A stretch of DNA of 26,888 nt from a bacterium (lineage in GTDB: Bacteria; CSSED10-310; JAJRTK01). Of the stretch, positions 9,765 to 17,822 are shown piece by piece; the stretch's first letter is position 1; the number at the start of each line of letters is the position of its first letter. The position numbers and the translations under genes are program-made. Below the pieces are notes generated by a model. That model searched no databases, had not been told where the DNA came from, and was given only the letters and a program-made list of their open reading frames with translations. The stretch covers positions 1 through 26,888 of the forward strand of contig JAJRTK010000399.1 of NCBI GenBank assembly GCA_024278345.1. The letters are read 5' to 3'.

Positions 9765-11546
9765 TTGTCTGAGGCGCCGGAAAAACAAACGGACCGGGGG
9801 CCCCGGCGGAGGTTGGGAGAGATCCTGGTGGAGCTGGGTTTTTGCCGGCAGGAGGATCTCCTTCGCGCCTTGGCGCGGCAGCGGTCGACCGCAGCCGGCG
9901 TGGGGCGCGGTTCGAGAGCCAGCGGACCAGGCTCCCGGAAAAGGCGTGGCGGCGAGCGCGTCGGAGAAATTCTAGTGGCGTTGGGGGCCATTGGCCAGGA
10001 AGAATTGGCCCGGGGATTGGCGAGGCAACTGGGGTTGGGTTGCTGCCTGTCGATTCGGGAGGAAGATCTTGAGCTGCGGGTTTTGAGGCGGGTTCCCAGG
10101 GCTTGGATGAAAGCGCATCGGGTGTTGCCTCTTCGGGAAGAGGCTGGGCGGATTTTGGTGATCTGCTCGGATCCTCTGAATCTGGAGCCGATCCTTCATT
10201 TGGCGACCTTATTTGAGATGCCCGTGGAGCCGTTGGTTGCCTCCCCTAAGGCAATGGAGAGCGGCATCGAGGGGTCGGAGCGCTTGGGAGAACGGGCGGA
10301 GCAGGTGATCGATCTCATGGAGGAGGGGTCGTTTCAAGAGCTGGGTAGGGATTTGGAGGAGCCGGAGGATCTGCTGGATGCGGTGCATGATGCGCCCCTC
10401 ATCAAGCTTGTGAATGCCATTTTCAGCCAGGCTGTTCAGGAGGGGGCCTCAGATATTCACCTGGAGCCGTACGAGCGAACGCTCCAGGTGAGGTTTCGGA
10501 TCGACGGGATCTTGTACGACCGCCTGACGCCTCCAAAGCGGCTACAGAACGCCCTGGTGGCGCGGATTAAGGTGATGAGCCGGCTAGATATCGCCGAAAA
10601 ACGGTTGCCGCAGGACGGAAGGTTGCAGCTTCGGGTCGGGCGCTCGTTCGTGGATGTCCGGGTTTCCACGTTGCCGACGAATCATGGGGAGCGGGTTGTC
10701 TTACGGTTGCTGGACAAGTCGGCGATCCGCTTCGGGTTGGCTGAATTGGGGATGGGTCGCCGTGAACGGCTAGATTTCGAGCGCCTACTGGAGAGACCTC
10801 ACGGGATCCTGCTGGTGACGGGGCCCACCGGCAGCGGGAAAACGACCACCCTTTACGCGGCGCTTTCGGCTCTCAATAGCACGGAGCGGAATATCCTCAC
10901 GGTAGAAGATCCCGTGGAATACGATTTGGAGGGCGTGGGGCAGCTCCAGGTCAATCCAAAAATCGAGCTGACGTTTGCTTCGGGATTGCGCTCGATTCTG
11001 CGGCAGGACCCCGACGTCATTATGGTGGGCGAGATCCGCGATGGAGAGACGGCCGAGGTGGCAATGCAGTCGTCGCTGACGGGCCATCTGGTTTTATCGA
11101 CGGTCCACACCAACGATTCGGCCAGTGCCGTGGTCCGGCTGACGGAAATGGGAGTGGAGCCGTTCCTGGTCGCTTCCTCTCTCAGTGGTGTTTTGGCGCA
11201 GAGACTGGTGCGGGTACTCTGCGCGGATTGCCGAGAGGCCATGCGGGTGACGCCAGAGGTGGAGAGACGGCTCCAGGGCAAGTTACCGGCGGGCTCGAGG
11301 GTTTTCCGGGCGGTGGGCTGCGCCAGTTGCTTCGGGACGGGGTATCATGGACGGACCGGGCTCTACGAGCTCTTGACCGTCGAGGACGATATCCGCTCGG
11401 AAATCCTTGTTGGCGGTGCGGCTCCGAATATCCGCCGAATCGTTCGACGAAAGGGACTACGCGCTTTGGTGGACCACGGAGTGGAGAGGGTTCTGGAAGG
11501 CGCCACGTCGGTGGAAGAGTTGCTCCGCGTCAGTGGAGAAGTCTGA
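9765..11546 (+). CDS. gspE: Type II secretion ATPase GspE
   Basis: Cytoplasmic hexameric ATPase that drives pseudopilus assembly. The 593-residue product starts at a TTG with AAGGAGA 4-10 bp upstream. The N-terminal MshEN/GspE_N region contains two similar helical units (LGEILVELGFCRQEDLLRALARQ near 17-39 and VGEILVALGAIGQEELARGLARQ near 67-89) split by a basic linker. The motor domain has Walker A GPTGSGKTTT at 353-362, an Asp box (VEDPVEY), Walker B VIMVGEIRD near 418 and a His box (GHLVLSTVHTNDS). The zinc motif characteristic of GspE, two CxxC pairs at 486/489 and 519/522, is complete. It lies 29 bp after gspD and 9 bp before gspF. Confidence 0.96.
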   Translation: MSEAPEKQTDRGPRRRLGEILVELGFCRQEDLLRALARQRSTAAGVGRGSRASGPGSRKRRGGERVGEILVALGAIGQEELARGLARQLGLGCCLSIREEDLELRVLRRVPRAWMKAHRVLPLREEAGRILVICSDPLNLEPILHLATLFEMPVEPLVASPKAMESGIEGSERLGERAEQVIDLMEEGSFQELGRDLEEPEDLLDAVHDAPLIKLVNAIFSQAVQEGASDIHLEPYERTLQVRFRIDGILYDRLTPPKRLQNALVARIKVMSRLDIAEKRLPQDGRLQLRVGRSFVDVRVSTLPTNHGERVVLRLLDKSAIRFGLAELGMGRRERLDFERLLERPHGILLVTGPTGSGKTTTLYAALSALNSTERNILTVEDPVEYDLEGVGQLQVNPKIELTFASGLRSILRQDPDVIMVGEIRDGETAEVAMQSSLTGHLVLSTVHTNDSASAVVRLTEMGVEPFLVASSLSGVLAQRLVRVLCADCREAMRVTPEVERRLQGKLPAGSRVFRAVGCASCFGTGYHGRTGLYELLTVEDDIRSEILVGGAAPNIRRIVRRKGLRALVDHGVERVLEGATSVEELLRVSGEV

Positions 11547-11555
11547 GGGAGACCC

Positions 11556-12773
11556 ATGCCATTCTATCGTTACGAGGCACTGTCGCCCACGGGCAGGTTG
11601 ACGCGGGGGACCCAGGAGGCTGACAGTGCTGCCGCGGCGCGGGAGGCGCTTCGAGATCGAAAACTCTATCCCACTCGGGTCGAGGAGGAGCGATCCGATC
11701 CGGCCGGCGCGGGCCGTGGCGGTCTTCACTTTGGACGGCGTGTCCAGCTTGGAGCCCTGGTGAATGCCACGACGCAGCTTGGGGTCTTGCTGCGCTCGGG
11801 GATGCCTCTCACTCGCTGCCTTGAGGCTCTGGGCGAGCAGAGCGAAGATCGCCGGCTACGAAAAGTCCTGGCGCAGGTGCGGGATCAGGTTTCCCAGGGG
11901 AGTTCTCTATCCGATGCTTTGGCCATGCATCCGGATTTCGACGGGCTCTATGTGAACCTGGTGAGGGCAGGCGAATCCACGGGGAACCTGGAGCGATCCT
12001 TGGAAGGGCTTGGCAAGATGCTCACGACGCGCCAGCGGCTGCGACGGCGCATTTGGGGCGCCTTGGCCTATCCCATCCTCATGAGCCTCGTGGGGGGGGG
12101 GTTGCTTGTGGTGATGTTGACCTTTGTCTTGCCCCAGGTGGTTCAGCTTTTCGACGACACTGATCAGATCCTGCCTTGGCCAACGCGCCTATTGCTGGGG
12201 ACGGCCGACCTATTGAGAAACCACTGGCTTGGAATCGCTCTGCTGGCGGGGTTTCTAGTGGCTGGGGGAATCCTGGCGCTGCGGAACGAAGGAGTCCGTT
12301 TGCGGGTCGATGGCTGGAAGCTGCGGCTTCCCCTGTTTGGGGGGCTCCTCAAGAAGGCGGCAACGGCAAGAATCGCCGGAGCACTGGGGGTTCTTCTTCG
12401 TGGCGGGGTTCCGCTTTTGGAGGCACTTCGGGCAAGCAGTGGAGTTGCGGGGAACAAGGTTTTGGAGGCCCTGTTGAAAGAATCGGCGGAGAGGGTCCGG
12501 GTGGGATCGCCACTGGCGGAGCCTTTGAGCTCCGGTGGCTTGTTGCCTCCCGTGGCCATTCACATGGTCCGCGTTGGCGAAGAGAGCGGGAGTCTTGACG
12601 AGATGCTGCTCTATGTGGCGGAGCTTTTCGAGGAGGAGGTCGAGACAACGGTCTCGGCCTTGAGCAGCCTTTTGGAGCCGCTCATGATTTTGGTCATGGG
12701 CGCCATCGTCGGGTTCATGGTGTTGGCGATCCTCTTGCCGATCTTGAGCCTCAATCAGGGTTTCACCGGGTGA
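11556..12773 (+). CDS. gspF: Type II secretion platform protein GspF
   Basis: Polytopic inner-membrane protein that couples the GspE motor to pseudopilin addition. The 405-residue product has normal length and two T2SSF cytoplasmic domains (about 60-170 and 265-365; LRSGMPLTRCLEALGEQ and LRGGVPLLEALRASSGV are the repeat starts). It has three hydrophobic segments near 168-200 (YPILMSLVGGGLLVVMLTFVLP), 218-242 and 370-400 (LMILVMGAIVGFMVLAILLP). The start MPFYRYEAL is the family's usual N-terminus, with a GAGGGAGA ribosome site just upstream. Follows gspE by 9 bp. Confidence 0.95.
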   Translation: MPFYRYEALSPTGRLTRGTQEADSAAAAREALRDRKLYPTRVEEERSDPAGAGRGGLHFGRRVQLGALVNATTQLGVLLRSGMPLTRCLEALGEQSEDRRLRKVLAQVRDQVSQGSSLSDALAMHPDFDGLYVNLVRAGESTGNLERSLEGLGKMLTTRQRLRRRIWGALAYPILMSLVGGGLLVVMLTFVLPQVVQLFDDTDQILPWPTRLLLGTADLLRNHWLGIALLAGFLVAGGILALRNEGVRLRVDGWKLRLPLFGGLLKKAATARIAGALGVLLRGGVPLLEALRASSGVAGNKVLEALLKESAERVRVGSPLAEPLSSGGLLPPVAIHMVRVGEESGSLDEMLLYVAELFEEEVETTVSALSSLLEPLMILVMGAIVGFMVLAILLPILSLNQGFTG

Positions 12774-12778
12774 GCCTC

Positions 12779-12815
12779 TCGCTGCTCGGGCTTTTTTAGC
12801 CGATCTCCATCGGAA
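12779..12815 (+). repeat. Dispersed hairpin repeat, partial degenerate copy G
   Basis: In the 77-bp gspF-gspG gap, CGCTGCTCG ... CTTTTTT ... CTCCATCGG lines up with the 3' half of copy C (CGCTGCTCG ... ATTTT ... CCCCATCGG near 15373-15407). The central hairpin is missing. The match is short and could be chance. Confidence 0.35.
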
Positions 12816-12850
12816 GAAAGGTGGACACCCGATGAGAAAAAGGTGAGATT

Positions 12851-13375
12851 GTGAAACAGGAGCAGAGTGTGAGTCCAGCTCAGAACAGGGAAATGGCCAC
12901 CGATTCCCATGGTTTAGACACCGCCAGGCGGCCCAGAAATAGGGGGTTCACCCTCATCGAGGTCATGGTGGTTGTGGTGATTCTGGGGATTCTGGCCGCG
13001 GTTGTGGTGCCTCGGCTGGTGGGGCGCACGGACGACGCTAAGGTCCAGGCCGCCAGGATCGGCATCAATGCCTTGACGACCGCCCTGGAGCTGTACAAGC
13101 TGGACAATGGCGCCTATCCGACGACGGATCAGGGGTTGGAGGCGCTGATCCGGCGCACCAATGTGCCGCCAGAGCCCCCTAAATGGCGCGAAGGTGGTTA
13201 CCTCAAGGGAGGTTCCAAGAACTTGCGAGATCCATGGAGCCATCCCTACTACTATTTGTCGCCAGGGCAGCAGAACCGCACGAGTTTTGATTTGGCCAGT
13301 CTGGGAGAGGATGGCCTGGTGGGTGGCGAGTTCTACGCGGCGGACATCACCAATTGGGATGCGGAGGAACGGTGA
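12851..13375 (+). CDS. gspG: Type II secretion major pseudopilin GspG
   Basis: Main subunit of the periplasmic pseudopilus. The 174-residue precursor starts at a GTG with AGGTGA 6 bp upstream; an internal ATG at 12893 is an alternative. A long, charged leader ends in the prepilin peptidase site RNRG|FTLIEVMVVVVILGIL: cleavage after Gly32, Phe as new residue 1 and the essential Glu at mature position 5. The mature chain of about 142 residues matches the family and contains the GspG C-terminal pattern (LDNGAYPTTDQGLEAL, YLKGG, DPWSHPYYYLSPG, FDLASLGEDG), including the calcium-loop region. A GTGA overlap joins it to gspH. Confidence 0.96.
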   Translation: MKQEQSVSPAQNREMATDSHGLDTARRPRNRGFTLIEVMVVVVILGILAAVVVPRLVGRTDDAKVQAARIGINALTTALELYKLDNGAYPTTDQGLEALIRRTNVPPEPPKWREGGYLKGGSKNLRDPWSHPYYYLSPGQQNRTSFDLASLGEDGLVGGEFYAADITNWDAEER

Positions 13376-13944
13376 GCCGGGAAAATTTCCAGGGCGGACA
13401 GTTTTTTTTTCTTGGCTCTTCGTTGAGCATCGGGTGGGATCAAGGCCGCTGTCGGCATCTTCGATCCAGCCTTGGCCGCGGTTTTACTTTGGTGGAACTT
13501 GTCGTGGTGACGGCGTTGATCGGGATTCTTCTGGGAGTCCTGGTTCCACTTTTGGGGTATGATCGGTACGAAGCCAGCCGAGCAGGTCGGGAGTTGGAGG
13601 CCCAGATCCGATTCTTGCGGGGAGAAGCCTCGTCAGCAGGTCTTCGGCACCGGTTGAGGCTGAAGCTCACACCGGCAATCTCGATCCCCGAGGTAGAGAG
13701 CGATCAGGGCTTTCTGGCCATGGACGACATCCTTGGTCGTCCGCGGCGCCTGTCGGTGGAGCGGATCGGGAGGATCGTCACGCCACGGGGGAAGACCAGT
13801 GCCTTTTTCGTGGAGCCGGGTGGGTTTGTAGAGCCCGCTCTCATCGAGGTAGAGGTCCGAGGCAAGATCTGGACGCTGTCGGTTCATGCGTTGACGGGCA
13901 AGATCGAAGTGCGATCCGGGCGGATCGAGAGCCGGGGTGGCTAA
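13372..13944 (+). CDS. gspH: Type II secretion minor pseudopilin GspH
   Basis: Minor pseudopilin expected near the pseudopilus tip. The GTG at 13372 overlaps the gspG stop (GTGA), so this start gives translational coupling and a 190-residue precursor. The prepilin site LGRG|FTLVELVVVTALIGILLG lies after an unusually long leader of about 36 residues, which includes Phe-Phe-Phe encoded across a run of nine T (13402-13410). The mature part has the single N-terminal helix and a beta-rich C-terminal domain with weak conservation (LRLKLTP, AFFVEPGG, KIWTLSVHALTGKIEV). GspH is assigned by order and by the prepilin motif. Confidence 0.85.
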   Translation: MSRENFQGGQFFFLGSSLSIGWDQGRCRHLRSSLGRGFTLVELVVVTALIGILLGVLVPLLGYDRYEASRAGRELEAQIRFLRGEASSAGLRHRLRLKLTPAISIPEVESDQGFLAMDDILGRPRRLSVERIGRIVTPRGKTSAFFVEPGGFVEPALIEVEVRGKIWTLSVHALTGKIEVRSGRIESRGG

Positions 13945-13945
13945 G

Positions 13946-14356
13946 ATGGCTCTATTATGCGGGGAAGGGTGCTGTTGCACCGGCTTTTGGAAACCACGGG
14001 GGCGCGGGTTCACTCTGCTGGAGGTCATGATTGCGTTGGCGCTTTTGGCCATCGGGTTGGTGGCGGTTTCCGGACTGGTGGGCCGAAGTATGGAAGCTGT
14101 CTCCATCGCCCGTGAGCTAAGGCGGGATACGGAGCTTGCCGTGGAGGTCGCCTCTGTACTGGAGCTTGAGGATGAAGCGGCCGAGGACCGAGAGATCTTG
14201 AACATCAGGAAGCGGTATCCTAACCGCCGATTTCGGATCGTGATAGGCAGGGGGCCTCATCCGTTGATCCGGCAACTGGAAATCGAGATCCTGCGCGGCA
14301 AGGAGGGAACTGAAGTCAGTTACCGGTTGGTGCTTTTCCAGGAGAACCCCAATTGA
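13946..14356 (+). CDS. gspI: Type II secretion minor pseudopilin GspI
   Basis: Minor pseudopilin of about 136 residues, part of the tip complex with GspJ. The ATG at 13946 lies one base after the gspH stop, with GGGGTGG upstream; a GTG at 13937 in the same frame is also possible. The prepilin site GRG|FTLLEVMIALALLAIGL has the expected Phe1 and Glu5 and is followed by SGLVGRSMEAVSIARELRRDTELAVEVA, typical of GspI. The leader contains four cysteines (CGEGCCC), which is odd for a peptide that is cut off on the cytoplasmic side. The C-terminus ends in a beta-strand (SYRLVLFQE). Confidence 0.88.
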   Translation: MALLCGEGCCCTGFWKPRGRGFTLLEVMIALALLAIGLVAVSGLVGRSMEAVSIARELRRDTELAVEVASVLELEDEAAEDREILNIRKRYPNRRFRIVIGRGPHPLIRQLEIEILRGKEGTEVSYRLVLFQENPN

Positions 14357-14469
14357 GCGGCAACGTGCCAAAAGATCGGCCATGGGCGGGCGAGCTTTGG
14401 CCGCGATTCCGTTCCACCTGCCATGAAAACGCTTTTCGGAATGAACGATTCCGATTTTCCGGGCGTGGG

Positions 14470-14605
14470 GCTCCTCAAGGGCACCATTAAGTCAATCGCT
14501 TTCTTTTCTTTGGGTTGTCTTCCACTCGCGGCGACGGCAATCCGTCCGCCGCCACTCGCCTTTCATCGCCCTGGGCCGGAGCCACTGCCCAGAAAGCGTA
14601 CCACC
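14470..14605 (+). repeat. Dispersed hairpin repeat, copy B
   Basis: Lies in the 264-bp gap between gspI and gspJ. It contains TCAAGGGCA, the pyrimidine tract CTTTCTTTTCTTT, TTGTCTTCCACTCGC, and a hairpin (14532-14537 with 14546-14551, one A-C mismatch) with loop CAATCCGT. CACTCGCC, TTTCATCGCCC and CCCAGAAAGC follow. Its reading frame is open, which makes gspJ look N-terminally extended, but the translation is repeat sequence. Outer boundaries are approximate. Confidence 0.8.
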
Positions 14606-14620
14606 ACTGATCTTCGGGAG

Positions 14621-15274
14621 ATGGTGTTGTTGAAGACTGGGGAAATGAAGGGATTTACTCTGCTGGAGCTCATGGTGGCCTTGGCCGTTCTGGCCACGGT
14701 GAGCGCCGCCACCTGGGGGGTCGTGATCCAGACAGAGACGAGCGTAAGAGATGCCCGAAGTTTATTGGAGTCGGAAGAGGTGGGGGGACGGGCTTCGGAG
14801 CTTCTTTCCCGCTTGTTGGAGTCGCTTTTTTTTAGACCGTCACGACCGGAGTTAACCCTCGTGGGTTGGTCTTCCGCCGGGCGTGGCCCGGAGGCGCGGG
14901 ATGGGATTCGTTTCGCGACGGCTTCACGGGTGTTGGGCGGCCTCGAGACCGGTGGCGGGTTGGTTCGCTGTAGCCTTGAGCTTCGTGAAGAGCGAAACGG
15001 AGGTAGAGTCCTAGTTTTGGAGGCGGCGCCGGCGCTGGCCGAGACGGGACAGCCGATGGCCTTCGTGTTGACCCGGAGCGTGGGGGGACTGGATTTTGCC
15101 TTTCTGGTGGGTGGAGAATGGCTGGAGGAGTTTGACTCAGAGGAGAGGCGTGGATTACCAGAGGCGATCCGCGTGTCGATCTACCAAGGGGGCGAGCTTC
15201 GTGCGGAACGGGTGGTGACCATAGGTCTGGCGGAGAGGTGGCCGGTGGCGAGGCCAAAGGAGGAGACCGAGTAG
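14621..15274 (+). CDS. gspJ: Type II secretion minor pseudopilin GspJ
   Basis: Minor pseudopilin that pairs with GspI at the pseudopilus tip. From the ATG at 14621 the precursor has 217 residues with the site MKG|FTLLELMVALAVLATVSA (Phe1, Glu5). Starts at TTG 14627/14630 or ATG 14645 are equally possible; all keep the cleavage site. The frame is open back to 14423, but that part is the hairpin repeat. The mature chain has the GspJ-like length (about 205) and late beta-rich region (LRCSLELREERNGGRVLVLEAAP-like block, GLDFAFLVGGEWLEEF, AIRVSIYQGGELRAERVVTIGLA). It is the last gsp gene seen; gspK, L and M do not follow. Confidence 0.85.
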   Translation: MVLLKTGEMKGFTLLELMVALAVLATVSAATWGVVIQTETSVRDARSLLESEEVGGRASELLSRLLESLFFRPSRPELTLVGWSSAGRGPEARDGIRFATASRVLGGLETGGGLVRCSLELREERNGGRVLVLEAAPALAETGQPMAFVLTRSVGGLDFAFLVGGEWLEEFDSEERRGLPEAIRVSIYQGGELRAERVVTIGLAERWPVARPKEETE

Positions 15275-15309
15275 GGGAAGCGGGTGCTGTTCTTGAACAG
15301 GGGCTGGAG

Positions 15310-15425
15310 TCTTAGAATCTTATTTTTTTCTCAATCTGTTGTGTTCCGCTCGCATCGGGCGCAGTCCGTCGCCCGCTGCTCGACATTTTCGCCCCATTCC
15401 CCATCGGTGGCCCTGAAAGCAGAGC
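15310..15425 (+). repeat. Dispersed hairpin repeat, copy C
   Basis: Fills the 188-bp gap between gspJ and pyrF. It has a T-rich leader, TTGTGTTCCGCTCGC, and a perfect 6-bp hairpin (15356-15361 with 15370-15375) with loop CAGTCCGT. An extra GCA/TGC pairing lies outside a single mismatch, followed by CTCGACATTTTCGCCCC and CCCTGAAAGC. Compared with copy A, two stem base pairs are swapped on both sides at once, so pairing is kept. The T-run at 15323-15329 is not preceded by a strong stem, so I do not call it a terminator. Confidence 0.8.
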
Positions 15426-15462
15426 AATCCCAGGGGGGCGGGAGGGTGGAGGGATCTTTCTA

Positions 15463-16338
15463 ATGAATTCTGAAACGATGGTCACCGGGAGCTTTCTGGA
15501 TCGGCTGCGGGAGCGGTATTGCCAGCTTGGGGGCGGGATCTGTTTTGGCATCGACCCAAATCTTGAGCGGATTCCCGGGCGCCCGGAAGATGTTGAAGAG
15601 CGGATCGCGAGTTATTACAGCCAGATCCTGGATGCTCTGGACGCTCGCCATCTGCTGCCGGTGGCTGTGAAGCCGAATATCGCATATTTCGAGCGCCTTG
15701 GCTTGCCTGGTTCCAGGGCGTTGGAGCGGATCTTGAGCCGTTGTCGGGATCTCGATTTGGTGATTCTTCTTGACGGGAAGCGGGGGGACATAGGCTCAAG
15801 TTCGCTGGCCTATGCGGATGCTGCGTTTCGGAGGTGGGACTGTGATGCCTTGACGGTTTCTCCTTACATGGGCGGCGATAGCTTGAAGCCGTTCACGGAT
15901 TGGTGTGGCCGCGGGCGAGGCGTCTACGTGCTTTGCAGAACCTCGAACCCGGGAGCGGAAGAGATCCAAGGGCTTGTGATGGCCGATGGCAGGCCAGTCT
16001 ACATGGCGGTCGCCGACCGGATTGGTGGATCGTGGTACCGGCCTGGTATCGGTGCGGTTTTGGGGGCGACAGCCCCTAGGGAAGTAGAGGCGGTGGCTTC
16101 GAGGTTTTTGGAGCTTGGATCGGCGGTCTCCCTTCTTCTTCCGGGGATTGGTGCTCAGGGAGGTTCGGCAGGAGCAGTTGCCCGGCGGCTATGCGGCGTT
16201 GGATACGATTTGGCGATCTGCCTGTTCACCGCATCACGGAGCCTTGCTTTTGCTCATGAGTCTGCTGGCGGAGGGGTTGGAGCTGCGGCGGCGGAAGCGA
16301 TGGCTCGGTTGCGGGACGAAGTGGGAAAGGGTGGCTGA
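15463..16338 (+). CDS. pyrF: Orotidine 5'-phosphate decarboxylase, type 2
   Basis: Converts OMP to UMP, the last step of de novo pyrimidine synthesis, in the cytoplasm. The 291-residue product belongs to the longer type 2 subfamily: GGICFGIDPN near 23-32, AVKPN near 68-72, the catalytic Asp-x-Lys-x-x-Asp array in LLDGKRGDI (Asp104, Lys106, Asp109), ALTVSPYMGGDSL, YVLCRTSNPGA, and the phosphate-gripping PGIGAQGGS. GGAGGG lies 9 bp before the ATG. pyrC begins 3 bp after its stop, so UMP synthesis steps 3 and 6 are coupled. Confidence 0.95.
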   Translation: MNSETMVTGSFLDRLRERYCQLGGGICFGIDPNLERIPGRPEDVEERIASYYSQILDALDARHLLPVAVKPNIAYFERLGLPGSRALERILSRCRDLDLVILLDGKRGDIGSSSLAYADAAFRRWDCDALTVSPYMGGDSLKPFTDWCGRGRGVYVLCRTSNPGAEEIQGLVMADGRPVYMAVADRIGGSWYRPGIGAVLGATAPREVEAVASRFLELGSAVSLLLPGIGAQGGSAGAVARRLCGVGYDLAICLFTASRSLAFAHESAGGGVGAAAAEAMARLRDEVGKGG

Positions 16339-16341
16339 AAA

Positions 16342-17760
16342 GTGTCTGGAACAGGGAGTTCTGGGAAAAGAAATGCGCCGGGGGAGCTCGGGGAGCTTGG
16401 CCAGGCGTTTGCGATCCGGGGTGCGCGCATGTTGCACAATGGCAATCTGGTGCGTCGGGACCTCTTGATTCGGGGTGAAAAGATCCTGGAAGTGTCGGAA
16501 TCGGTGGATTCGTCGGTTCCCACCTTGGATGGCTCGGGACTTGTGGCGCTTCCGGGGGCCATTGATGCCCACGTCCATTTTCGGGAGCCGGGAGCGACCC
16601 AGAAGGAGGATTGGTCATCCGGGTCGAGAGCTGCCGCCGCGGGCGGGGTCACGACGGTTCTTGAGATGCCGAATACCGATCCGCCCACGACGAGCTTGAA
16701 GGCACTGCGGGAAAAACGGCGGGTGGCGGCCTCGTCATCCTTGGTGGACTACGGCCTTTATTTCGGATTGACGGATGGCAATCTGGAAGAGGCCCTGGCC
16801 GCGGAGGGAATCGCCGGGATCAAGGTTTTTCTGGGGGCATCCACCGGTGGCCTGGTGGTGATGTCGGAGGCGGTGTTGGAGAAGGTTTTTCGCCATGCCC
16901 GGTCTCCCATTGTCGTCCATGCGGAGGACGAGAGATTGATGCGGCAGGAGATCTCCAGGCGCGGGGGCCGGCTAGAGGCGATGGCGCACGGCGCCATCCG
17001 GTGTGTGGGGGTGGCCGTGGCGGCATTGGAAAAGGCCTTGGATCTCGCCGCCCGGACGGCTGCGCATCTGCACGTGGCCCATACTTCCAGTGGAACCGAG
17101 GCCGCGATGATTCGCCGTGCCCGGGCGGCTGGGGTGAGGGTCACGTGCGAGGCATCGCCGCACCATCTGCTTCTGGATGAATCCTTCGTGGAACAGAGAG
17201 GCTGTTTGGGGAAGGTCAATCCGCCATTGCGGAGCCGTGGGGAGAGGGAAGGGCTTTTCGAGGCGCTGAAGGAGGGGACCATTGACATGGTGGCTACGGA
17301 TCATGCCCCTCATCTTCTGGAAGAGAAAAGGTTGCCCTACGAACGAGCTCCCGCGGGGTTGCCCTCGGTGGAGCTTTTTTTGCCGCTTCTTTTGGAGTTG
17401 GTGGCGCAGGGGAGGCTTTCTTTGGCGGATGTCGTTCGATTGAGCGCCACCGGGCCGGCTGCGGTTTTCGGTATCGCGGAGAAGGGGAGGTTGGAGGCCG
17501 GAAGTGACGCCGACCTGGCGCTGGTGGATTTAGAGTTGGAGCGGCGGGTAGATCCCGGGAGCCTCAAAAGCCGCTGTGGATGGAGTCCATACGCGGGGTG
17601 GAACTTGAGAGGCTGGCCGGTGATGACGTTCGTCCGCGGAAAGTTGGTTTGGTCGATGGAAAGGGGGTGGAGGCCGGAGAAAGGGATGGAGGTTTCGTTC
17701 GCTCCGGTCAGGGGCAGGCGAAAGAGCTCTCCTTATCGCCAGATGCCGGGAGCCGTTTGA
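16342..17760 (+). CDS. pyrC: Dihydroorotase
   Basis: Zinc enzyme that cyclises carbamoyl-aspartate to dihydroorotate. The 472-residue product has the class I (bacterial PyrC/PyrX) layout: the metal-binding DAHVHFREPG (His77, His79), the following GGVTTVLEMPNTDPPT, KVFLGASTGG, the second metal-ligand segment VVHAEDE, HVAHTSS, ASPHHLLL, and the catalytic ATDHAPH. These metal-binding residues indicate an active enzyme rather than the inactive PyrX paralogue. It starts at a GTG 3 bp after pyrF; about 20 residues precede the usual family N-terminus. It runs to within 63 bp of guaB. Confidence 0.95.
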   Translation: MSGTGSSGKRNAPGELGELGQAFAIRGARMLHNGNLVRRDLLIRGEKILEVSESVDSSVPTLDGSGLVALPGAIDAHVHFREPGATQKEDWSSGSRAAAAGGVTTVLEMPNTDPPTTSLKALREKRRVAASSSLVDYGLYFGLTDGNLEEALAAEGIAGIKVFLGASTGGLVVMSEAVLEKVFRHARSPIVVHAEDERLMRQEISRRGGRLEAMAHGAIRCVGVAVAALEKALDLAARTAAHLHVAHTSSGTEAAMIRRARAAGVRVTCEASPHHLLLDESFVEQRGCLGKVNPPLRSRGEREGLFEALKEGTIDMVATDHAPHLLEEKRLPYERAPAGLPSVELFLPLLLELVAQGRLSLADVVRLSATGPAAVFGIAEKGRLEAGSDADLALVDLELERRVDPGSLKSRCGWSPYAGWNLRGWPVMTFVRGKLVWSMERGWRPEKGMEVSFAPVRGRRKSSPYRQMPGAV

Positions 17761-17822
17761 CGCCGGAAGCGGAGCGGGCTAAAAGAAGGGCAACCTCCAA
17801 CCCAAGGCCCGAGGAACCGAGG

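Noticed and set aside
15323-15329. Intrinsic terminator after gspJ at the T-run
   Set aside because: No stable stem lies directly upstream of the T-run; the run belongs to the pyrimidine leader of repeat copy C.
17580-17822. Upstream extension of guaB
   Set aside because: Overlaps the pyrC coding end; family N-terminus and ribosome site fit the ATG at 17823.
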